From: Zipacnadum sp036504235
GTDB lineage: Bacteria; Armatimonadota; Zipacnadia; Zipacnadales; Zipacnadaceae
NCBI GenBank assembly: GCA_036504235.1
Contig: DASXVN010000079.1
Coordinates: forward strand, 124,001-188,000
Length of the DNA stretch: 64,000 nt
Reading direction: 5' to 3'
In this document: in pieces, positions 17,487-23,932 of the stretch
How the letters are laid out: the number at the start of each line of letters is the position of its first letter
Numbering within the stretch: position 1 is the first letter of the stretch
Made by a program: the position numbers and the translations under genes
The notes under the pieces: model-generated
The model's input: the letters and a program-made list of their open reading frames with translations, nothing else
Told to the model about the DNA's origin: nothing
Database searches by the model: none

Positions 17487-18664
17487 AGCCGCCTCTCTCC
17501 CTCTACCTTCATTTCCCCTTCTGCGCTCGCAAGTGCAGCTACTGCGACTTTAACTCCCACGCGCCCGCGCCCGGGGAGATGGACGCTTACCTCGTCGCCC
17601 TGCGCCAGGAGATTCAGCGGTGCGCCCCCTCCGCGGAAGGTCGCGTGGTGCAGACCGTCTACTTCGGCGGCGGCACGCCCACGCTCTACCCTTCGGAGGC
17701 GCTGGCCGGTATTCTGGACTTGCTGAGCAGCCTTTTCCGATTCCCCCTCTCCTGCCAGAAGAGGGGGTTAGGGGGTGAGGCCTCCCCCGCTCCGGAGGTG
17801 ACCTGCGAAGCCAATCCCGGCACGGTGGACGAGGCCTCCCTCACCACCCTGCGGGCCGCCGGGTTCAACCGGCTGAGCCTGGGGGTGCAGTCTTTCCGGG
17901 CTGAGGAATTGCGCCTGCTGGGGCGCATCCACAGCGGCGACGAGGCGCGAGCGGCGGTGGCGGCGGCGCGGGCCGCCGGCTTTGCCAACCTTTCCCTGGA
18001 CCTCATCGCCGGTCTCCCCGGCCAGACCCCGGCGGCCTGGGCGGAGAATCTCCACGCCGCCCTGGCGCTGCGCCCGGAACACCTGTCCTGCTACGGATTG
18101 TCTATACCCTCGGGGACGGCGCTGGCGCAGGAGGTAGACTGCGGCCGGCTGACGCCCCTGGACGATTCGGTGGCGGCGGCGCTGTGGGAGTTGACCGACG
18201 CCGCCCTGACCGCCGCGGGCTACGAGCACTACGAGATTTCCAACTTCGCGAAGCCCGGATATGAGAGTCGGCACAACCTGACCTATTGGCGCAACGGCGA
18301 GTACCTGGGACTGGGTGTGAGCGCCGCCAGCTACCTCCAGGGCCGCCGCTGGACCAATCTGGCCGGGGTCGCCGAGTATGCGGAGCGTCTGGCGCATGGG
18401 CAGAGCGTGGAGGCCGACAGCGAAACGCTAGGGCCCCGGGAGCGGCTGGGCGAGACGATTATGCTGGGGCTGCGTCTGGCGGCGGGGGTGGAGGTGGCCG
18501 CATTGCGGGCCGAGTTCGGCGCGGCGGCGGTCGCGGCCCTGGAGCCGGTGGCGGAGCGTCAGCGGGAACTGGGCCTCCTGGAGCCGGGCGCGGAGCGCTG
18601 GCGGCCGACGCGCCGGGGGATGCAACTCAACAACCAACTGGCGGCCGCTTTCCTGGCGGACTAG
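17483..18664 (+). CDS. hemW: Radical SAM heme chaperone HemW, with an in-frame repeat-derived insertion
   Basis: This 393-aa HemW/HemN-like radical SAM protein inserts heme into target proteins in the cytoplasm. The 4Fe-4S motif is CARKCSYCDF (C-x3-C-x2-C). YFGGGTPTLYP, EANPGTVD, RLSLGVQSF, LDLIAGLPGQT and HYEISNFAKPG are all present, with no C-terminal HemN extension. Residues ~88-102 (PLSCQKRGLGGEASP) are absent from the usual HemW pattern and are encoded by a copy of the intergenic palindromic repeat at 17743-17788. GTG is the start, overlapping the preceding stop, so translation is coupled to the putative nuclease gene. Confidence 0.92.
   Translation: MKPPLSLYLHFPFCARKCSYCDFNSHAPAPGEMDAYLVALRQEIQRCAPSAEGRVVQTVYFGGGTPTLYPSEALAGILDLLSSLFRFPLSCQKRGLGGEASPAPEVTCEANPGTVDEASLTTLRAAGFNRLSLGVQSFRAEELRLLGRIHSGDEARAAVAAARAAGFANLSLDLIAGLPGQTPAAWAENLHAALALRPEHLSCYGLSIPSGTALAQEVDCGRLTPLDDSVAAALWELTDAALTAAGYEHYEISNFAKPGYESRHNLTYWRNGEYLGLGVSAASYLQGRRWTNLAGVAEYAERLAHGQSVEADSETLGPRERLGETIMLGLRLAAGVEVAALRAEFGAAAVAALEPVAERQRELGLLEPGAERWRPTRRGMQLNNQLAAAFLAD
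17743..17788 (+). repeat. Palindromic GC-rich repeat copy inside hemW
   Basis: This 46-nt element (CCCCCTCTCCTGCCAG, then AGAGGGGG, then a GGGGGTGAGGCCTCCCC tail) matches the intergenic copy at 23887-23932 at 42 of 46 positions. It keeps the hemW frame. Confidence 0.85.
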
Positions 18665-18682
18665 CCGGGCGAGGCGAAGAGG

Positions 18683-18711
18683 TTGCGACTTGCGCGCACA
18701 ATTGGTAGAAT
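18683..18711 (+). promoter_or_regulatory. Promoter for the PKD-domain secreted protein
   Basis: TTGCGA (18683-18688) and TAGAAT (18706-18711) are separated by 17 bp. The leader of about 58 nt contains a GCGGCC/GGCCGC hairpin (18730-18735/18746-18751). Confidence 0.55.
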
Positions 18712-18775
18712 GTTGCTAGAACACTTGTCGCGGCCGGCAGCCGGAGGCCGCGTCACGCTACGAGAAGGTGGCACA

Positions 18776-19909
18776 ATGAAAAAGGCTTTGTGGGTCTCAT
18801 TGGCTCTAGCCGCAATCATGGGAGCGGCGACCTTCGCCGCCGGCGCCCCGCTGCTGCTCTTCAACGGCGCGGCTGACCTCATCAGCCTGGATAGCTGGGG
18901 CTCGGGTGCCGTGGCGCTCAACACCAACACCAAGTACCTGAACAACTCCACCCTCGACGTGACCACCAACGGCTATTTTGAGGGCGGTTTCTTGCGCCTG
19001 CGCCAGCCCGAGGATATGACGCCGGCGCTGGCCCAGCCCGAGAATAACCTGGTGGTGCTGGTGCTGCAGTTGTCCGGCCAGCAGGCCAACCAGGGACGGG
19101 GCGGTCGGGGCGGCTTTGGCTTCGGCGGCGGTATGGGCGGAGGCTACGGTGGCGGCATGGGTGGTCCGGGGATGCCTCCGGGAGCACCCGGGATGCAGCC
19201 CGGAGCCCCGGGGATGCCGCCCGCCCCCGGAGCGCCCGGAATGGCGCCGGGAGCTCCCGGCGCGCCGGGGATGCCTCCCGATATGACCGCCGGTGGCATG
19301 CCTCCGCAGCCGGGTGGCCCCATGATGGGCGGCCCGCAGATGGGCCAGTCCGGACCGGTTGGTCGCCGCGGTCGCCGCGGTCGCCGCGGCGGCAGCCAGA
19401 ATACCTCAGCCGTCACCCGCGTGCGGCTGATGCTCATTACCGACAAGGGTGACCTCGATGCGGGCCAGTTTGACGTCACCAACGGCGCCGCGCAGGTGCC
19501 GGGTTGGCTGCGCCTGGTCGTGCCGCTGTCCCAGTTCGCCAGCCTCGAGCAGGCCGGGAGCGCCAAGCTGCAGGGCGTCGTGATCAGCGGGGATCAGCAG
19601 GGGATCATCCACGTCGGCCAGCTCTACCTCAAGTCGGAAGAGCCGCCGCTGAAGGCCGAGATCCAGGGTGACCGGGTTATCAACGCCCGGGTCAACCAGA
19701 AGCTGAGTTTCACCGGCGCGCCCAACACGGGCAACGCGGACTACGAGTGGGATTTCGACTATAGCAACGGCCTGGGCACCGACGCGCTGGGACCCAACGC
19801 CAGTTGGCAGTACGACAAGGCCGGATCTTACCTGGCGACGCTGGTCGTCGCGGACGCCAAGACCGGGCGCGAGACGCGCGTGGATCAGGTGCTGGTCGTC
19901 GTCAAGTAA
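18776..19909 (+). CDS. Secreted Gly/Pro-rich protein with C-terminal PKD-like domain
   Basis: This 377-aa protein has a signal peptide (residues 1-21, MKKALWVSLALAAIMGA). A beta-rich N-domain (~25-105) is followed by a collagen-like Gly/Pro/Met segment (~106-190) with repeats of GMPPGAPGMQ and APG. A short Arg-rich patch (RRGRRGRRGG, ~197-206) encoded by a GGTCGCCGC triplicate comes next, then a second beta domain. The C-terminus is PKD-like (~298-377; YEWDFDYSNGLG...YDKAGSYLATLVV). The likely location is cell envelope or extracellular; the ligand is unknown. The ATG has a GAGAAGGTGG region upstream. Its stop is one nucleotide from pyrC, so the two may be co-transcribed. Confidence 0.75.
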   Translation: MKKALWVSLALAAIMGAATFAAGAPLLLFNGAADLISLDSWGSGAVALNTNTKYLNNSTLDVTTNGYFEGGFLRLRQPEDMTPALAQPENNLVVLVLQLSGQQANQGRGGRGGFGFGGGMGGGYGGGMGGPGMPPGAPGMQPGAPGMPPAPGAPGMAPGAPGAPGMPPDMTAGGMPPQPGGPMMGGPQMGQSGPVGRRGRRGRRGGSQNTSAVTRVRLMLITDKGDLDAGQFDVTNGAAQVPGWLRLVVPLSQFASLEQAGSAKLQGVVISGDQQGIIHVGQLYLKSEEPPLKAEIQGDRVINARVNQKLSFTGAPNTGNADYEWDFDYSNGLGTDALGPNASWQYDKAGSYLATLVVADAKTGRETRVDQVLVVVK

Positions 19910-19910
19910 G

Positions 19911-21284
19911 ATGAGCGCAGCCCCTCCGGAGCAACCAACTAGCGGGGCCGTCTCTTCGGAAGCGGCCCCGTTTGCCGCGTCCCCGCAGGCGGGGGCGACC
20001 TATACGCTCCGCCGCGCCTTGTTGGTTGACCCGCGCACCGGTCGCGAGGCCCCCGGTAGCGTCTGCGTGGAGCAGGGCCGGATCAAGTGGCTGGGCCCGC
20101 CCGACGCGCAACCCGAGGGCGAGGCTATTGACCTGGTCGGCCTGGTCGTCTGTCCGGGGCTGATTGATATGCACGTGCACCTGCGCACCCCCGGCCAGGA
20201 GCACAAGGAAGACCTCCGCAGCGGCACCCGCGCCGCGGTGGCCGGCGGCTTCACCGCCGTCTGCGCCATGCCCAACACTACCCCCGCCCTGGATCGCCCC
20301 GAGCGCGTCGCCGCCCTGCTTGCTCGCCACGCTCAGGAGGCCGCCTGCCGCGTCTATGTCGCCGGCGCGGCCACCGTGGACAACACCGGCGAGCAGCTCA
20401 CCGATTTCGCCGCCCTGCGCGCCGCGGGCTGTGTCGCGGTCACCGACGACGCCTATCCGCTGCAGGCGGTGGCCATGATGCGCGACGCCCTCGAGCAGGC
20501 CGCCGCCACCGATCTCCTGTTCATGGCCCACCTGGAGCTGCGCGAGCTGAGCGCCGGCGGCGTGATTACGGCCGGCGCGGTAGCCGAGGACCTCGGCGTC
20601 TCCGGCCAGGACCCCGCCTCCGAGAGCCAGGCGCTGCTGCGTTGGGTGGAGGCCGCCGACGGTCGCGGCCGGCTGCACCTGCTGCACCTGAACACCGCGG
20701 CGGGCGCGCGCCTGATGCACTACCTCCGGCCGGGCCCGTTCTTCGCGCACATCTCCGCCGAGACCGCGCCCCACTACCTGCTGCTCACCGCCGAGGCCGT
20801 CCGCCGCGCGGGCGCCGACGCCAAGATGAACCCCCCGCTGCGCGGCGAGCGCGACCGGCTGGCCCTGCTGGAGGCCGTGCGCCAGGGGGACATCGAGGCC
20901 CTGGCCACCGACCACGCCCCCCATACCCCGGCGGAGAAGGCGGCGGGTCTGGCGGCCGCGCCCTTCGGCATCGTGGGCCTGGAGACGTGCCTTGGCCTGA
21001 TCATCACCCACCTGGTGAACACGGGGGACATCAACCTGCGCGAGGCGCTGGCCAAGCTAAGCACCAACCCCGCGCACCTCCTGGGCGTCCCCGGCGGCAC
21101 CCTGGAGCCAGGCCACCCCGCGGACCTGACCATCATAGACCTGCAGCGCGCCTGGACGGTAGACCACACCCAGTTCCAGTCCAAAGGCCGCAACACCCCC
21201 TTCGCAGGCGAGCGCCTAAGAGGCAAACCCTGGGGCACGATCGTGGGAGGAGACTGGAAGATGCGGGAAGGGGAAGTGCTGTAA
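19911..21284 (+). CDS. pyrC: Dihydroorotase
   Basis: This 457-aa class I dihydroorotase cyclises N-carbamoyl-L-aspartate in pyrimidine synthesis. Zinc ligands are visible as HVH in DMHVHLRTPG, Asp in VTDDAYPL, His in FMAHLELREL, His in LLHLNT and Asp in ATDHAPHT, and GRNTPFAGERLRGKPWGTIVGG closes the fold. Two signature positions differ from the common pattern: HLRTPG instead of HLR(D/E)PG, and HLE where HCED is usual. The first ~30 residues are an unusual Ala/Pro/Ser extension. No Shine-Dalgarno precedes the ATG, which starts 1 nt after the previous stop. carA follows 1.3 kb downstream, so pyrimidine genes cluster loosely. Confidence 0.93.
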   Translation: MSAAPPEQPTSGAVSSEAAPFAASPQAGATYTLRRALLVDPRTGREAPGSVCVEQGRIKWLGPPDAQPEGEAIDLVGLVVCPGLIDMHVHLRTPGQEHKEDLRSGTRAAVAGGFTAVCAMPNTTPALDRPERVAALLARHAQEAACRVYVAGAATVDNTGEQLTDFAALRAAGCVAVTDDAYPLQAVAMMRDALEQAAATDLLFMAHLELRELSAGGVITAGAVAEDLGVSGQDPASESQALLRWVEAADGRGRLHLLHLNTAAGARLMHYLRPGPFFAHISAETAPHYLLLTAEAVRRAGADAKMNPPLRGERDRLALLEAVRQGDIEALATDHAPHTPAEKAAGLAAAPFGIVGLETCLGLIITHLVNTGDINLREALAKLSTNPAHLLGVPGGTLEPGHPADLTIIDLQRAWTVDHTQFQSKGRNTPFAGERLRGKPWGTIVGGDWKMREGEVL

Positions 21285-21303
21285 GGGCGCGGTAGTTCAG
21301 TGG

Positions 21304-21322
21304 CACCGGCGTCTCGCCGGTG
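21304..21322 (+). repeat. Short palindrome after pyrC
   Basis: CACCGGCG-TCT-CGCCGGTG is an 8-bp perfect stem with a 3-nt loop. Its core GGCGTCTCGCC is the reverse complement of the core of the palindrome at 55450-55468. There is no T tract, so it is not a clear terminator. Confidence 0.6.
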
Positions 21323-21457
21323 TTCTGCGGGTCGTTGCGGTGGGAAGAAACTTCGCTTATCATGGCAAATAGATAACATGCACATAGGGGGCAGCGGTGC
21401 CCCCCTTGCGTCTTCCGGCGCGGGATACTTCGGTTGGACAGCGGAGGTGTCGCAGAG

Positions 21458-22276
21458 ATGGTCACTAGGCGACGAGGGTATCATCCGGTGGTGTACGCAA
21501 TAGTAGTCGTACTGCTGCTGGCTGGTTGTTGCGTCTGTTACGCTCAGGAGGCTAAGGCCTGGGAGCAGGCGGGGACACAGGTGGGGCAGGAGATCATCGG
21601 TCCCGATGGCGGGACGATGGTGTGGGTGCCGCCGGGGGAGTTCGTGATGGGTTCAGAAGACGGATACGACGATGAGAAGCCGGCGCACCAGGTGCGGATC
21701 AGCAGGGGCTTCTGGCTGGGTAAGTACACGGTGACGAACGCTCAGTATCAGCGGTATTGCCGGGAGGTGGGTGTCGGCTTTCTCGAGGACAGTAGCTGGG
21801 GCGACAATCACCCGGTGTTTAACGTCAACTGGACGGAGGCAAAGGCGTACTGCGAGCATTACGGGCTGAGCCTGCCGACGGAGGCGCAGTGGGAGTATGC
21901 GGCGCGGGGCCCTGCGGGGCTCGAGTATCCCTGGGGCGACGAGTGGGACGCGCGCAAATGCTGCAACCTCGCGCACCGGGGCCCGCAGGGGAGCACGTGG
22001 CCGGTGGGGAGCTTCCCCGCGGGGGCTTCGTGGTGTGGAGCGTTGGACATGGCCGGTAACGTGTTTCAGTGGTGCCGGGACTGGTATGCCGCTGACGACT
22101 ACTATGCTCATTCACCTAATACCGACCCGCCGGGCCCGGACACGGGGACGGCCCGCCTGCTGCGGGGCGGCTCGTGGCACTGCAATGCCGACTACTGCCG
22201 CTCTGCGTCCCGTGTCATCCTCGACCCCTCGGACCGTGACTTCTACGTTGGCATCCGTGGTTCGAGGACTCCGTAA
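21458..22276 (+). CDS. SUMF1/formylglycine-generating-enzyme-like lipoprotein
   Basis: This 272-aa exported protein has an excellent lipobox (LLLAGC, Cys24). The SUMF1/FGE-sulfatase fold occupies ~45-272: MVWVPPGEFVMGSED, YTVTNAQYQRYC, PVFNVNWTEAKAYCEHYGLSLPTEAQWEYAARG, GAL.MAGNVFQWCRDWY. GGSWHCNADYC near the C-terminus has Cys242 and Cys247 spaced like the two copper-binding catalytic Cys of true formylglycine-generating enzymes. The last Arg of the usual GIR-G-F-R is GIRGSRTP. The start is fixed by GGAGG (21443-21447) 10 nt upstream of the ATG. No sulfatase is nearby, so it may be a non-catalytic SUMF1 relative. Confidence 0.85.
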   Translation: MVTRRRGYHPVVYAIVVVLLLAGCCVCYAQEAKAWEQAGTQVGQEIIGPDGGTMVWVPPGEFVMGSEDGYDDEKPAHQVRISRGFWLGKYTVTNAQYQRYCREVGVGFLEDSSWGDNHPVFNVNWTEAKAYCEHYGLSLPTEAQWEYAARGPAGLEYPWGDEWDARKCCNLAHRGPQGSTWPVGSFPAGASWCGALDMAGNVFQWCRDWYAADDYYAHSPNTDPPGPDTGTARLLRGGSWHCNADYCRSASRVILDPSDRDFYVGIRGSRTP

Positions 22277-22315
22277 GACTTTGTACTTTTAGTCACTTAC
22301 ACTTTGTTTGGTTCG

Positions 22316-22339
22316 CCGGCACACTTTTAAGTGTGCCGG
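22316..22339. repeat. Perfect inverted repeat downstream of the SUMF1 gene
   Basis: An 11-bp perfect stem, CCGGCACACTT (22316-22326) with AAGTGTGCCGG (22329-22339), has a TT loop. No U tract follows on either strand. It may be a transcript-end hairpin or a protein-binding site. Confidence 0.6.
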
Positions 22340-22423
22340 GAAACGGATCTTATTGGCGGACTAGGAGAGGCGTAGCTTGGCCGACACTCCGGTGGTCATC
22401 ATCGCCCACTACGAGTTGCTGCG

Positions 22424-22479
22424 GGGGCCGGATACTTGCGGGCGGCCTGCCGGTGCAGGCCGTCCTCGTATTCGGCCCC
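22424..22479 (+). other. Long imperfect hairpin upstream of carA
   Basis: The arms GGGGCCG.ATAC...CGGCCTGC (left) and GCAGGCCG...GTAT.CGGCCCC (right) fold into a ~25-bp imperfect stem with a small internal loop and a 3-nt cap. It ends 62 nt before the carA ATG but upstream of the predicted carA promoter, so it is more likely a repeat or operator than a carA leader. The frame from 22377 (TTG) through this region looks non-coding. Confidence 0.45.
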
Positions 22480-22505
22480 TCCGGGAGCCCTCTCCCCCCT
22501 CCACC

Positions 22506-22534
22506 TGTACAAATCCTCCGCCTCCCGGTAAAAT
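22506..22534 (+). promoter_or_regulatory. Promoter for carA, leaderless geometry
   Basis: The -10 box TAAAAT (22529-22534) ends 6 nt before the carA ATG. A weak -35 TGTACA (22506-22511) lies 17 bp upstream. Transcription would begin at or next to the ATG, and no Shine-Dalgarno exists. Confidence 0.55.
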
Positions 22535-22540
22535 AGAGTT

Positions 22541-23755
22541 ATGCTCCTGGGCAAACACAAACAACCCGCGATTCTGGCTTTGGAAGACGGTACGGTCTTT
22601 CCCGGTTACTCCTTTGGCGCGGAGGGCGAACGCTCCGGCGAAGTGGTTTTTAACACCGGGATGACCGGCTATCAGGAGGTGCTCACCGACCCCTCCTACA
22701 AGGGCCAGATCCCGACGATGACCTACACCGAGATCGGCAACTATGGGATTAACCGCGAGGATGACGAGTCCTGGCAGCCCTGGGTGGAAGGCTTCATCGT
22801 CCGCGAAAACTCCCCGATCACCAGCAATTGGCGCGCCACTGAGAGCCTCAGCGCCTACCTGCAGCGCTACGGCATCCCCGGCATTGAGGGCCTCGACACG
22901 CGCATGTTGGTCAAGCATCTGCGCACCTTCGGGGCGCAGATCGGCGTCATTTCTACCGTGGACCTGGACCCCGAGTCGGTGGTCGCTAAGGCCAAGCAGG
23001 CCCCGCGTCTGGTGGGCCGCGACCTGGTCGCGGAAGTCACCTGCCCGCGCGCCCGCCGCTGGGGGCAGGATGGCTATGGCGAGGACCTCCCCGCGCCCGC
23101 CGGCCAGATGACCCTGGAGATTGACGCGCCGCGCCGCTGGGTGCCGGAGGCCGCCGACCAGGATTCCCTGCGCGGCCACTGGGAGGCCTACCGCGTCGTG
23201 GTCATTGACTGCGGCCTGAAGCAGAACATCCTGCGCCACCTGTACCGCCGGGCCTGCGACACGCTGGTCGTGCCCGCCGACACGAGCGCCGAGGAGATTC
23301 TGGCCTGGGAGCCGGACGGCGTGGTGCTCTCCAACGGCCCCGGCGATCCCGAGGCGGTCACCTACACCATCGAGACCACCCGGCGCCTGGTGGGGCGGCT
23401 GCCGATCTTCGGCGTCTGCCTGGGCCAGCAGATTCTGGGCCTGGCGATGGGCGGCAAGACCTACAAACTCAAGTACGGTCACCGCGGCGGCAACCACCCG
23501 GTTAAGCGTCTGGACACGGGCGAGGTGGCGATTACCACCCAGAACCACGGTTTCTGCGTGGACCTGGACAGCATGCCGGCGGAGATGGAGCTGACCCACC
23601 TCAACCTCAACGACAACAGCAACGAGGGCATGCGCCACCGCGAGCACCCGGTCTTCTGTGTGCAGTATCACCCGGAGGCCGGCCCCGGCCCGCACGATTC
23701 TCACTACCTTTTCGACCAGTTCATCGACCTGATGCGGGAGTGGAAGTCGGCGTAG
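22541..23755 (+). CDS. carA: Carbamoyl-phosphate synthase small (glutaminase) subunit
   Basis: This 404-aa subunit hydrolyses glutamine and channels ammonia to CarB, making carbamoyl phosphate for arginine and pyrimidine synthesis. The N-terminal CPSase_sm_chain domain (LEDGTVFPGYSFGA, FNTGMTGYQEVLTDPSY, SNWRATESL, GIEGLDTRMLVKHLR) is followed by a class I GATase. The nucleophile Cys is in GVCLGQQ and the His/Glu pair in QYHPEAGPGPHDS. It is slightly longer than average because of an insert near residues 170-215. The ATG has no ribosome-binding site and sits directly behind a -10 box. carB is not in the window. Confidence 0.97.
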   Translation: MLLGKHKQPAILALEDGTVFPGYSFGAEGERSGEVVFNTGMTGYQEVLTDPSYKGQIPTMTYTEIGNYGINREDDESWQPWVEGFIVRENSPITSNWRATESLSAYLQRYGIPGIEGLDTRMLVKHLRTFGAQIGVISTVDLDPESVVAKAKQAPRLVGRDLVAEVTCPRARRWGQDGYGEDLPAPAGQMTLEIDAPRRWVPEAADQDSLRGHWEAYRVVVIDCGLKQNILRHLYRRACDTLVVPADTSAEEILAWEPDGVVLSNGPGDPEAVTYTIETTRRLVGRLPIFGVCLGQQILGLAMGGKTYKLKYGHRGGNHPVKRLDTGEVAITTQNHGFCVDLDSMPAEMELTHLNLNDNSNEGMRHREHPVFCVQYHPEAGPGPHDSHYLFDQFIDLMREWKSA

Positions 23756-23764
23756 GGAAACGGC

Positions 23765-23802
23765 GCCTCACCCCCCGCCCCTCTCCTGGCAGGAGAGGGG
23801 AG
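23765..23802 (-). repeat. Palindromic GC-rich repeat, inverted copy
   Basis: It is the reverse complement of the element at 23887-23932 (CCCCTCTCCTGCCAGGAGAGGGG core), lying just after carA. With the next copy it flanks the convergent terminator. Confidence 0.8.
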
Positions 23803-23830
23803 TACGGCAGGGACGAGACTGGCAGTCAGC

Positions 23831-23866
23831 AAAAAGGGCGACCCACTCGGGCCGCCCTTTCTTCTT
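23831..23866. terminator. Bidirectional terminator between carA and the GH36-like gene
   Basis: The stem AAAGGGCG-a-CCC (23833-23844) pairs with GGG-c-CGCCCTTT (23849-23860) over an ACTC loop. A T-rich tail follows on the plus strand and an A-run precedes it, so it works for both convergent genes. Confidence 0.85.
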
Positions 23867-23886
23867 GCCTTGGACGTTGTCGTTCC

Positions 23887-23932
23887 CCCCCTCTCCTGCC
23901 AGGAGAGGGGGCAGGGGGGTGAGGCCTCCCCT
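23887..23932 (+). repeat. Palindromic GC-rich repeat, intergenic copy
   Basis: CCCCCTCTCCTGCCAGGAG then AGGGGGC and a GGGGGGTGAGGCCTCCCC tail. It abuts the stop codon of the minus-strand gene. It is the reference copy for the repeats in hemW and (diverged) after ruvA and at the lnt end. Confidence 0.85.

Noticed and set aside
17743..17788. CRISPR-like or phage att origin for the palindromic repeats
   Set aside because: Copies are dispersed singly in both orientations without regular spacers, and no integrase or cas gene is present.
21290..21345. tRNA-like stretch (GGTAGTTCAGTGGCA resembling a D arm)
   Set aside because: No anticodon arm, T arm or acceptor pairing can be drawn. The strong structure there is the CACCGGCG/CGCCGGTG palindrome.
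22377..22664. Possible small gene starting TTG upstream of and overlapping carA
   Set aside because: The first ~17 codons look plausible, but the rest runs through an inverted repeat and then out of frame over carA. No homology is recognised.
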